Position numbers and translations under genes: made by a program. Below, piece after piece: positions 37,561 through 48,121 of a stretch of DNA of 64,000 bases; the stretch's first letter is position 1; each line of letters begins with the position of its first letter. Below the pieces are notes generated by a model, which ran no database searches, was not told the DNA's origin, and saw only the letters and a program-made list of their open reading frames with translations. Location: the NCBI RefSeq assembly GCF_945859705.1, contig NC_079134.1, positions 9,899,545-9,963,544 of the forward strand. Direction: 5' to 3'. The DNA is from Episyrphus balteatus. Its lineage: Eukaryota > Arthropoda > Insecta > Diptera > Syrphidae.

Positions 37561-37793
37561 CTATATACGTTTTAAATTAATATTTATTTTTCTTTTTTCA
37601 GTTGTAGAGTTCACTGAAACATAGTTTTGCTTCGGTCGTGCTGCCACCCAATGGGCATTTTGCAAAAAGATGAGAACAAGCTCTTTATTCACTTTAATAC
37701 TTTCTCTAAGATCGAAATCAATAAAATACACTGAAAAGTGAGTTAATCGTTTGCACTTCTCTTCCAAATGACCAATGTTTTGAAAGTGCTCGA
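37561..37793 (-). other. Open frame of coding-like composition, no start codon
   Basis: From an acceptor-like site (CTTTTTAAG at 37794) the minus strand is open for 77 residues (EHFQNIGHLEEKCKRLTHFS..., then FLQNAHWVAARPKQNYVSV) to a stop at 37561. The balanced composition is unlike the Phe/Lys/Asn-rich chance frames nearby. No matching upstream exon was found. It may be a fragment of a duplicated gene, a terminal exon, or chance. I do not recognise a family. Confidence 0.3.
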
Positions 37794-38796
37794 CTTAAAA
37801 AGAAAACAAAAATTACAACATTAACTTTTAGTGTCGTACGCAAATTAGTTATAGCTCATACAAAATGTTTCAAGCAATATAAAGCGTGTCCGGAAAAGAG
37901 ATGCATTCATGTAAATTGTTAATATTAATCGATGTTAACGCGAAATGTAAATACAATCCTGAAAAATGCTCTTTTTTTTGTGAAGAAGTTTTTCGGGAAT
38001 GCGATGCGAATTGAACAAGGAACCAGTTTAGCGGAAAATGAAAATTTCTACAAAATCTTGTCCCGTCCATCCTGCTGTTTGTCGAGTGTGTAGATGGTAA
38101 GTAGATAGATGGATTAAATACAATGAAGAATTCGGCTGAGGCAATAGTTGAGTGCCGCTTTTTCTGATCATAATTTTTGATTTATCAAACATTATTCGCA
38201 CTTTGTAAAGCCACAATTTTATGAAGCCACAATTTTATGAAAGTGTCGTTTTCAATTATGACGGTCAAATACAACCCTACCCGATTCCAACTCTTTAGTA
38301 AGTAAAAAGTCCATCTTTAGATGTTTGAAAATTTAACTCCCAATTTTGATTTGCCCGGGGTAATTATGTTTCATCTGAATATACTTTTTTTCCCCAATTT
38401 ACTTTGCTGTCGTAAATCTTCCTCTAAATTAATATCCATTTACAAAAACTACTTTCAAATAAAAGCCGATGCCGCAATAAATTCCGTGGGATGTTTTTGA
38501 GAATATTTTCGTTCCTATGCTTGAAATAAAGGAAGTATTCGATTTTTTGTGTTCTCGAGATAGCTCCCTATTGGCCGCAAACAGATGTGGAATATAATCC
38601 AAAAAACTGTGAAAAGTAAAACTAAAAATTCCACCAAAGAAGACGCGAGAAAAATTAAAGCTCTGCTTCAAAGACAATGTTATAAGTTAGATTGCTTGTT
38701 GTGGATGACTGGAGGAGAGAAACCTTTTTGGGTGAGTAAGCAATCTCGAAAGCTACAAATGTTCAAAGATCTCAAATATTTGTTTACTTGTGTCCC

Positions 38797-40654
38797 TTGT
38801 ATATAGAAACTATAGTACTATCATGAAAGTGAATTTATTAGGTCCGCTTCCTTTAACTAGGGTGCGCTGCGGTAGCTTTTTTCCAAGTTTTGGAAAGTAG
38901 AATGAAGGAATAAAATACGTTTGTAAGAAAGAGAAAAATACTTTGATCTTTTTAAAAGGATAAAGAGAAAAAACCGAAATCATATGTTTGAAATTTGAAT
39001 TTCGACTGCTTGGGAATAGGGAAGGAGAAATGTAAACAAAATATTTTTTGTTTACAACACTTTGTTTATTTCTTGTTTCCTAGGTGATAGTAATTTGAGT
39101 ATTTTTGAATCAAATAATTTATTTTTGCGAATTTGAATAGATTTTTGTTTTGGGACTTTTATTTGTTATATTCTAAGGCAATGTTGCAACATTTAACTTA
39201 TCTTGTATTGCTTATTATTTTTTAGGTATAGTTTTTACTTAATAGTTCAAATTGATAATATAATAACAAGTTTTAAACTGCATCATTTTGAATTATAAAG
39301 TAAATAAAGTTAAAAACTAAATAATAAAGTGAGCGTCATCGAGGCACATAAAATTCAAAGGAAGGTTATTAGTTTTTGACATAACAAAATGCTAAATATT
39401 TTTTTAAAGTTTTATGATTTTTGTCAAGTTTGTATTAATTAATAAAAACCTGAAACATTGAACAAAAATCTTAAAATAAAAAAAAAGTTCAAAACTACAT
39501 TGTATGTGTACAATGTACATACATATTTTTAATTAAAAAAATCTACTTCTCTAGAATAATCAGTTGTAGAGCGCCCTGAAATAAGAAAGCAAAAGCTTTT
39601 GTTTTTAAGTATTAAAGTACATAATAATATAGCATTACTCGCTTTATTATTTCATTAATGAATAAATTAGAGTTAAGTTAAATGTTGCAACATTGTGTAA
39701 GAAAATATCAAACAAAAATTCAAAAACAAAAATGTATTCAAGTTTTCAAAACAAAATATTCTATTCGACAACAATCACCTAGGCAACAAGAAAAAAATAT
39801 TTCAAAAAGAAGAATACAAATTAAAAAAAAAACATTTCCAAAGAAGAATACAATTTTAAATTTTATTTCAAACGTGATTGCCACATTAGTCAAATTGAAC
39901 TAAAATATTTAAGCAGATTATTATAAACGCGAAATACATACACTTAAATACAATCATCTCATGCCAAATTCACTGCAATTATTGACGAATTTTTTCGAGA
40001 CCATGTTTGAAATTTAATGTTTCATTACTTTCTAACAAGTTAAAAATGCTTCTCACTTATTAAAGAGAGAAGATTCAAAAAAAATATTCTACAGAATTTA
40101 CGTTTTGTTATTTTCGCTGTCAAAAAAATGAATCTAAATGAAATTCAAAAATATTAAATGTTTCTGGACATCATTATTTTGATGGAATTTTATAACTCTG
40201 TGTTTTATGAAACTTAAATATTTTTGCGATTACTATTTATGATAAGACTTTTTATATTTGTCTTGTTTAAAAAAAAAGTATTTACTATGTATTTATTTCC
40301 AAATTTTTTAATTTATTTGAAAACAAAAAAATTTTACTTATGGGCAACCGTGGTTGTACGTTTTAGTTTTTTTTTTCAATTTTTAATAAACAACTTCCAT
40401 TTCTACTTATGCATCTTTCTATCTCCCTCTATCTACAAAGCTAAATATGTAGTCACTTTCCCTTGAATTGAAATTTGAAATAATATTCCAATATCTTAAA
40501 TAATATTCCAATATTTTGACGACTCCTTCATTATCTGATTATTCTTAGTCCCCACTCCTGCCAAAATCATTCCATGAATAGGTCCGCTCTCTTGAACCAG
40601 ACGGCGCTTCAGTCGTTGGAACCCATGATAGTACTATAGTTTTTATATACAAGG
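38797..40654. mobile_element. 1.86-kb sequence bounded by 30-bp inverted repeats
   Basis: CTATAGTACTATCATG (38810) and CATGATAGTACTATAG (40625) are the inner parts of inverted ends that extend outward to TTGTATATA and TATATACAAG. The interior is AT-rich without a clear protein. Probably a non-autonomous DNA transposon. Confidence 0.6.
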
Positions 40655-41517
40655 TTGTGTCAGAAATGCCAGATCATTATAATGATTTCCCGATTTATTT
40701 AAGATCAAAAATTGCAGAATCAATATTTTGTTTAAAATCAGGAAAATAACATTGGCACTGACAAAGATACTCAAGATTGAAATGTTACATAACAAAATAT
40801 GACCGTTTTCTGGAAAGATTCCTCATCTTAGAAAAATAAACTGAAAGTGGTTAAAATTTGATAGACTTTCAAAGGCTACTGTTGTTTTAACAATTTTACA
40901 AATTGGGGTTCGCGTGAAGCCCAGCGCATGTTTGAATGCTTATAACTTTTTTTCAAGTCATTCTTCCGACCTGGGATGAAAAGTCAGTGAACAAAATGCG
41001 AACCCTATTGGCTTAAAATGGTACCCAAATACTATTAATTAACACGTATTTCATTTGAATATGAATTTATTAGATTATCCTTCACAATGTGAAGATGATA
41101 AGCAATAAATGAATCATTCTGGAATCGGTGATAATTTCGAGAGTATTTGATCGATATGAATTTTTGGTGGCGCAAGCAACAGTGTATTTTACAAAAATTA
41201 CATGTACTTTTGATGGAATCTTTACTTTTTTAGCTTTGCTAAAAAATAAACATAAATTAAGTGCCTTATGTATTAAGTTGTATGGAGAGCAAAAAAAATG
41301 GGCTAAATAATTATGATAAAAAATATAGACGTTGTCTACAAAGTTGTACATGAATTTCTTATTAAAAAAATTGTTAAAACAATTTTTGAAAACTTGAGAG
41401 CCCTTTTTCGCCTTGCGAGTCGAACGTTTTGTGTAGTCTAATACTAATGTAGTGGTATTCCGATTATAAAAAAAACTCAAATTTCAGTTTTATTTTTTAA
41501 TTTATTAATAATTCCAT

Positions 41518-42612
41518 TCATTGAATTAATGAATTCGTCTTCAAACTATGATGCTGATTTAAATGTGTCATATAAACATCTAAGTCATCATCTGATTCTT
41601 CTTCAGGCCTCTCATTGTCATCTTCATCATCCATTCGCTCTATACAATTCTCATCTTCTGAACTCTCTCCAAAGTATTCATCCTCTTTATCTTGATTCAA
41701 TTGATTGAGATCATCCAGTTCAGCATTATCATCAACTTCATCATAATTAAATTCTTTATCTTCTCCATTTAAGAATTTTGCTTTCATTATTCCAATAAAT
41801 TCTTGCTTCAATATATCTCTTTCACCTGCCGTAATGAATTTCTGTTGTTTCACCTTCTTCTTAGCTTTTTTCTGTTTCTTTATCACTTTCGAACTGGTGC
41901 AAGGAATATTCTCATCATCGAAATTCCCCCACTGTTGACGATATGATGGTGAAGCATATTCTTCTTCCTCATCACTACTCTCTTCTCTCGATAAAGGAGT
42001 ATCATCGTCATCATCTTCGTCTTCTTGTTGTTTTTGTAAAACTTCCTCTGCATTATCACGATCCATTTTATTTAAGAGAATTCCAGAAAATGTAGTATTT
42101 CTCACATCATAAGTATCTCTTTGAGTTCTCTCTTCTTCAGAGAGATATTGCCCCACAAGTTCATGATACAAATGAGGTTCTCTCTTCATCATTTCTGTCT
42201 CACTAAAATATTCATGCATTTTCTGAGTAGCGGTATATCGACGATTTTTTACACAACTTTTCCGTTTTTCTAATTTTACATGTAAATCATCTAAAAGGTA
42301 GTTAAATTCATCTTGATCTTCTATTGGAATATTTTCTAATTCCTCAAAGAATTCAACATGTTTAACATTTAAATATTGGCCAAATCTCATAATAAAAGTT
42401 TTTGGATTTTTTGCAAAAACTTCTTTAGCTATGGACTTTTTTTCATCAATACTCAATTCTGGATCATCAATTTGTTGGCTTTTAAAAATGATTTTTGAAT
42501 TTTGGCTTAAATATTCAAATATTTCTTCCAATTTAACGGTCGATTTCTCTCTAACGACTACAACGCTACTATCATTTCCGGCGGCAACATCTTCTAAATC
42601 TTTGTTTGTCAT
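41518..42612 (-). CDS. CCDC97: CCDC97 homologue, single exon, 364 residues
   Basis: An intronless minus-strand gene from ATG at 42612 to TGA at 41518. The CCDC97 signature is clear: FIMRFGQYL (residues 73-81) in the N-terminal half, then HEYFSETEMMKREPHLYHEL and VGQYLSEEER (about 133-162). An acidic run EDEDDDDD (around 197) and long Glu/Asp-rich segments towards the C-terminus flank a basic patch KKQKKAKKKVKQQK (about 244-257) that could be a nuclear signal. Human CCDC97 is known as a nuclear protein linked to SF3B-type spliceosome complexes; a role here is inferred from homology. The gene faces the ABC transporter head to head across 5.5 kb. No defect is seen. Confidence 0.9.
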   Translation of the reverse strand: MTNKDLEDVAAGNDSSVVVVREKSTVKLEEIFEYLSQNSKIIFKSQQIDDPELSIDEKKSIAKEVFAKNPKTFIMRFGQYLNVKHVEFFEELENIPIEDQDEFNYLLDDLHVKLEKRKSCVKNRRYTATQKMHEYFSETEMMKREPHLYHELVGQYLSEEERTQRDTYDVRNTTFSGILLNKMDRDNAEEVLQKQQEDEDDDDDTPLSREESSDEEEEYASPSYRQQWGNFDDENIPCTSSKVIKKQKKAKKKVKQQKFITAGERDILKQEFIGIMKAKFLNGEDKEFNYDEVDDNAELDDLNQLNQDKEDEYFGESSEDENCIERMDDEDDNERPEEESDDDLDVYMTHLNQHHSLKTNSLIQ

Positions 42613-44157
42613 ATTTTTTTTTGTCTATGGTTTTTTGCAACAACAACAAAGACAAACTACATCAAGAAAAAAAGTGTGCGTACGAGAATTGTGTTGTGAA
42701 ATTCGTGTTTTATCTCGATAAAATACAACAATTTTATAATGTTTAACTATTCAACACGTTCTTTGTCAAGTTAATTTACAACTTTTTGTATAAAATTCAT
42801 CATTTTACACGGATTTAAGGTAATAAAAGTGTATTTTTGTGAAAGAACACACAAGTGTTTTTATTTTTTTTTTGCACTGGGATATGTTTGACAGATGAAT
42901 TCGCCGCAATTTAAAATGTCATATTTTGACAGTTTATTGTGTTATTTTGGGGGTGTGCGGCAGAAAAGATAACAACAAAAATACGTAAACAAAAGCAAAG
43001 CACACGCATAGAAAAGGGGGGATTTTATTTTCCTTCCTGCTGCAGACGACTGACTGAAGCTAGAAAAGTTTTTTTTATTTTTATTTATTTGTAATAATCT
43101 TTACTGTGCGGTTAGTCATTCCAATTTTTGCCATGTATTAAAAGTTAATTTAATTGTATCAAAACATAAAAAACACACAAAAGATATTGAAAAGGTTTGT
43201 ATATTGTTTGAATTTGGTGCACCTTTCTTTTCAATAGGTTTTGTCGGCTATCTTCTGTCCATTGATCAAGTCTAGTTAATTTGTTCAGATTGCATTTATT
43301 TATAATCTGCATTGAATTATGATTCACTTTATTCCAGATTAACCACATTTTTACAACACTTCCTTCTTTATCATTTGTAAAAGAAAACATACAAATTGGG
43401 ATCATGAAAGGTGGAAAGTTTTGCTTTTTTTCTTCTTATCTCAAAGAGTCAAGACTTATTTTGACATTGAACTAGAAATCTTCTTGTTCTTTAAGTAATT
43501 GTAATATTGTCAATCAATTAAGGTTTGGAATTGGGTTTGCCTATCGGCTTTTGGTTAATTTCCCAGGTTCATCCGAAAAGCTCCTGATGTATTTGTTCTA
43601 TCAGGTTTCATGATTTTAATAACCTATTTCATTCGAGAGAAAAGAGATTGAAACTTTAAAAGAGTCATGATGTGCGTAAAATGCGTTATAACTAGATCCA
43701 ACATTAAATCTAGTATAGAAATAGAAACTAGTTATAGGTACCTAATTGTTATAACCACAAATAATGCAGTTTAAAGAAACCTTATTATGAAAAAGAGACA
43801 TAATTAATAGGCCATTTAAGCTATTTGGTGTAATAGATATGATTTATCATTTATTTCCTAGTTGAAGTTTCAACACACAATTGAATTGCAAATAAATGAA
43901 GTGATTTAATTTCATAAGTGTGGAATAGATTCTAAATTTGATTTCCATATTTTATTAAATTTATTGATAAAGACGGTAGCTAAGAAGGTTTGTAAAGTGC
44001 AATAATTTCGGTGATTTTCATTTTAGATGTATTTCATTTAATTATAACCAACGGAACAACCAACATTCAATGATAAAAGTAAGTTATTGTTCGAGAATGG
44101 AAACCATTTAAAGAAATACTCCTTTTTGGTTAAACTTTTCTGTCATTCGCCATCCAA

Positions 44158-44481
44158 GGTGACGAAAGGTACATCCATTTTTAGTAAGCGCCATAATAAG
44201 ATGTACATTTTGTTTTGTCGCAACGCGTCGGTCGGTGCAAACGCAGCTCCTAAGAGTACCATATCCAAAAGTCCTTGTGCTCTCAATGTGGATACCCAGC
44301 CGCCAAGTTGCGTTCATACAACAGGTCAGTTAAAGATAAGAAGAGGAAGACCAAATGAAACTGGTTTCATGCGTTTCCTTAATGTTGTGCAGATTCCGTG
44401 TAAGAACCCAAGCTAAGTTCAGGAAGCCCACGTTAACTTTTGAATCTAAATTGTGCAACGATTTTGATTAAAAAAAAAAAA
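44158..44481 (+). pseudogene. RpL37: Processed pseudogene of ribosomal protein L37
   Basis: Translated in pieces, the plus strand reads TKGTSIFSKRHNK (start ATG changed to GTG), then after frameshifts YHIQKSLCSQCGYPAAKLRS, SYNRSVKDKKRKTK and stop, then RFLNVV and QAKFRKP. This is the order of the L37 zinc-ribbon protein of the large ribosomal subunit. There are no introns, several single-base indels, and an A tract at 44470-44481 about 30 bp past the coding end, all signs of retroposition by LINE machinery. It cannot encode L37. Confidence 0.88.
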
Positions 44482-45625
44482 TACGTGTACTTCGGAAATA
44501 GGGTCCTAATTTTGAAATTAAAATTTTTTTGAAACGTTTATTAATGGTGCCATAGAACGGTTTTTTTGATTTCTGACTTTCTCAAAAACGACTAAACTGA
44601 TTTCAAAGAAATTTTTATGTAAGACAAACCTTAGCAACTTAAATAAGTATTAAAATTAGGAAACATTTTCAAAAAAAATATTTTTGGATTTTTGAAAAAA
44701 AAAAAAACTTTGTTGTTTTGAAAAACCTAATTTTTGGAAATGGACCAATTAATTATTTTGAATTTAGTTTTTATGTGTCGATGAATACTTATATAAATAA
44801 ATGATATGACATTTATAAAAAAAGTTATATATAAAAAACTACATAATTATGTATATTAAAAAAAAAAAAACGGTTCCAACAATTTATTAAAAAATTCTTT
44901 GTTTAGAAAAAATAAAATTGCAAAGTTTTTGTAATTTTAAGTTTTTTTTTTTGTTAAATTTTTCGTCAAGTTAATTCGTGAGGCTGCTTAACATTTAAAA
45001 AAGAGTTGTGCTCTTCAATATAATTTTTTAACTTTATACTAATATTATGCATGCTATGAAAATCAAAAATAAGAAAAATTGTAATTATATTAACCATTGT
45101 ATATTTATTTTTCATCACAAAACTATAGAGCTTGTTTTTATTTTCCATTAAATTTACGATTATGGTCATTTTGTCAATTATTTATAGCAGCCACAGTCTC
45201 TTTTTCACTATTGGAAAAATAACCAGCAAAAAGGGGCCTGTCTCTTACCATCACGGCAAACCCTGTGTTTGCGCATTACCTTATCAATATTCAAATTAAA
45301 GATTTCGCCTGGTCATTTCGCTTGTTTCGCTGAAATCTTTTACAATTTTGAGTTTTCTCCAGCAGCATCCTGATAAATCGTTGAGTTTAGCTAGAATACT
45401 TAAAAAACCATGCCACGGTACAGCTCACTTTATATACACTATCAGTTTTCTATGGAAAGAATTTATGAAAATACGTTAAGTTTTCATCCTGATCATATAG
45501 GATCACAGAGTTAAAGCCGATTTTTCCTATGCCTGAAACCAAACCAATAAAGTTCAATCACATATTTAGTAAACGGCTTGATAACAAACGAATAATTCAT
45601 CTATTGTTGACACAGGAGAGACATA

Positions 45626-46091
45626 GCGTTTTTGTTTGGTCGTCCGGGACTGTCCGGAATTCTCCCGAACGATTCTGAAACTGATCGTTTGGCACTCAAT
45701 GACAGTTCTAATTCTGAAAAGAAGAGAAAATCGATTCCGAATTTTGAGGCAGAATCAAAACCAGAATCACGCACACATGTTAACACTTAAGACGTCAAAG
45801 TAATGAAATGTCATTCTTTGTTATTCATTTCTCAATTTCAAGATTTTTAACTATGCACAAACTTTAAACTATATTAAAATAATGTGAAGAAACAAAACAA
45901 AAATAGATAACTTAATGATAATAAAAAAAAAAATAAACAAAACAAAACTTTCAGCAGACGTTCGCATTTGATGTTTCACAAATACAAAGAAACCCAAACT
46001 TCAGAATAAAAAAAAAGTATCTAACTCTGATCGTTTGGCATTCCGGATCGGACAGTCCCGGACGCTTTTAAGAATTCCCAAACGAAAACGC
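45626..46091. mobile_element. 466-bp MITE related to the 33380 palindrome
   Basis: Ends GCGTTTTTGTTTGG and CCAAACGAAAACGC are inverted and flanked by TA. The following CCGGGACTGTCCGGAAT and its inverted partner match the terminal pattern of the element at 33380-33518. The interior differs. Confidence 0.75.
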
Positions 46092-46359
46092 TAACAGTGT
46101 TATTTTTCAATGGTTCTGATGTTTCATTCATCGGACATACTACTCAATTTTCAAATTACATATTTCAAGTTTCCTGCTCATCAGCTTCGTCTCCTTTGGT
46201 CGGTTTGAGGCTCGCAATGTCTTATTATCATTTTTGTAAGATGAAGATCTGAACTTTTGGTCTTAATCGCCATTTAGCGACTAACTGATCCATGTGCATA
46301 TTCAATGCATACCAGCAATTTAGTGAATAGGTTGAACATTTGTTTATTTAGAGTTCTTA

Positions 46360-48049
46360 CGGCCGATTTCTTCACAGAGTCCTAGCGCTAGTACCGGTCC
46401 TAGTCCTAAAGTTAGTACTCAAATCGGTACCAACTCATTTCTTGACTCAGGTACTAAGCATTAGAACTGTCAATTTAGGACCGAGTACTAGTTAGGACTC
46501 GGTACTAGCTAGCTCCTCAAAATCAGCTAGGACCTGGTTATTATACCAATCGTTAGTACTCAAATCGGTACCAAGTGATTTCTTCACAAAAGTACTAAGC
46601 CCTAGAACTGTCAAATTGGTACGGAGTATTTGTTAGGACTCGGCAGAAGTTAGGACCTCAAAATCGGTAGTCTAGCGGTTAGGACTTGAATCAAATAAAT
46701 GGATTTCATATTTTTGAAGTGATATTGCAGTTTAATAAAGAAGAAAAAACGTAAAAAAAGAATAATTTTCATTATTTTTTGTTCAAATTTAGTGGAATTT
46801 GTGAATTTTAATTCCATTTGAAAATTTAAATGACCTGTTGTCCATATTACAGATTTTTTTAATTACTTGGGTGTTGTATCGATTAATAAGCGCGTTTTTA
46901 GTGATAACAATCTATATGCTTGTAAGACCTTAGGTCTTTTGAATGCATATTGCACGGTACTAGTAAGAAGGAATAGAAAAGAATTTCTGTTGGTACAGTA
47001 AATTTAGAATACACGGGTGGCGTCCAGCTGGGGGATAAATAAAAGAATGCTGTCTGAGGTAGGACTCAAACCCACACCTCCCAGGTTAGCAGTCAAACAC
47101 TACATCCACCACTCCATTGCCCCCTGCATTTTGATTTTGAAAGTTTTTTTTTAATTTACCAAGAAAAATTGGAAAGAATTGGACTTCTAAACAAAGCCCA
47201 CAGAAGATTTCGGGTGTATTTTTAAATTGTGCTTATGATATGTATACAAGCCTTGTAGTAGAGGCGAATTGCAAGACACTCGCTTTTGGCAACGAGGCTG
47301 TACAACCAATAAATAGACATCACCTCGGGCTCGGCTAATTTGGAGGATCGTATCACAAATTAAAATATCTGTGGGAATTTTCGTACTATAAACTTCGGAA
47401 ATTTTAACTCCGATGGGGGTTAATTATGGAATAAAAACATACATAATAATAATACCAAATCACAAAATACTGCGTTTTGAAAAGCTTTTCTTTTATTAAC
47501 ACAATGAACATACATATGTACATCTATAAAAAATATTTTTTATTCGTTAAATAATTATGGTTTATGGTGGTCCTTCAGCCTTTTTGGCAGGCTTTCGTGA
47601 CTGCATTCATATTATTCAATTATTCTTCGCCATTTCTGGCTGATTGATTTTGCATTCTTATACCTGTCTTCATTCTTGACTTTTTTTTCTTCATAAAATG
47701 TATGAATTTTTTATTGCTTGTAGCGTTTTTAATCTTCATAAAAATTTTTCAATGTTTATTTTAATTATTTGCTTCTTGTTTTCTATTTTTATTAAATTTT
47801 TTATTTGTTAAATTTGATCAAATGTAAAAAAAAAATATTTCAAACTTCAATAAATTCTCAAAATGACAGTTAGACCAGTTTTATACGTATTAATTCTTAG
47901 GACCTAGTTGTGAAATTAGATCAGGTCCTATAAATGTGAAGAAATGCTCAGGTACTAACTTTTCGTTAGGACCGAGTACCAGAGCTAGTACCAGGTCTAG
48001 CTAGACCGGGTACTAAGCTGACTTAGGACTTATGTGAAGAAATTGGCCG
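46360..48049. mobile_element. 1.69-kb DNA transposon remnant, TTA duplication, sub-terminal repeats
   Basis: Ends CGGCCGATTTCTTCACA and TGTGAAGAAATTGGCCG, flanked by TTA at 46357-46359 and 48050-48052. Many GTACTAG/GGACCGAGTAC-like motifs lie near both ends, and a unit of about 130 bp starting GTTAGTACTCAAATCGGTAC is repeated in tandem (46421-46671). A SINE sits inside. No transposase. The right end is 50 bp from the splice acceptor of the transporter's first coding exon. Confidence 0.8.
46923..47130 (-). mobile_element. tRNA-derived SINE, uninterrupted copy
   Basis: On the minus strand, TGGAGTGGTGG (box A-like) is followed by a tRNA-like arm TTGACTGCTAACCT and the box B GGTTTGAGTCC (47062-47072), the RNA polymerase III promoter layout of tRNA-derived SINEs. 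About 130 bp of unrelated tail follow. A second copy, split by a palindrome, lies at 56905-58925. Confidence 0.8.
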
Positions 48050-48121
48050 TTAAAGTTTCAGCATTTGTTCTTATCTTACGTATTTTTCTTTTTTTTTTCA
48101 GACGAACAATAAAAACACATA

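Larger units (their letters stand above)
37390..41517. other. Intergenic DNA between convergent Mettl14 and CCDC97 genes
   Basis: Contains one coding-like open frame (37561-37793, minus) and a 1.9-kb inverted-repeat element. Other small frames (38429-38677, 39682-39903, 41082-41480) look random. Confidence 0.45.
42613..48121. other. Intergenic and probable 5' leader DNA of the transporter gene
   Basis: Holds an RpL37 pseudogene, two DNA-transposon remnants and a SINE, listed separately. A strong acceptor (polypyrimidine then CAG at 48101) lies 20 bp upstream of the transporter ATG, so that gene has an upstream non-coding exon that I cannot locate. The frame 43145-43405 is not convincing. Confidence 0.5.

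Noticed and set aside
44087..44416. 109-residue frame that could be called a gene
   Set aside because: It runs out of frame through the RpL37 pseudogene; the real similarity lies in shifted frames.
46923..47130. A functional tRNA gene
   Set aside because: Box A and B are present, but the acceptor stem does not close by eye and the sequence continues as a repeat found twice.
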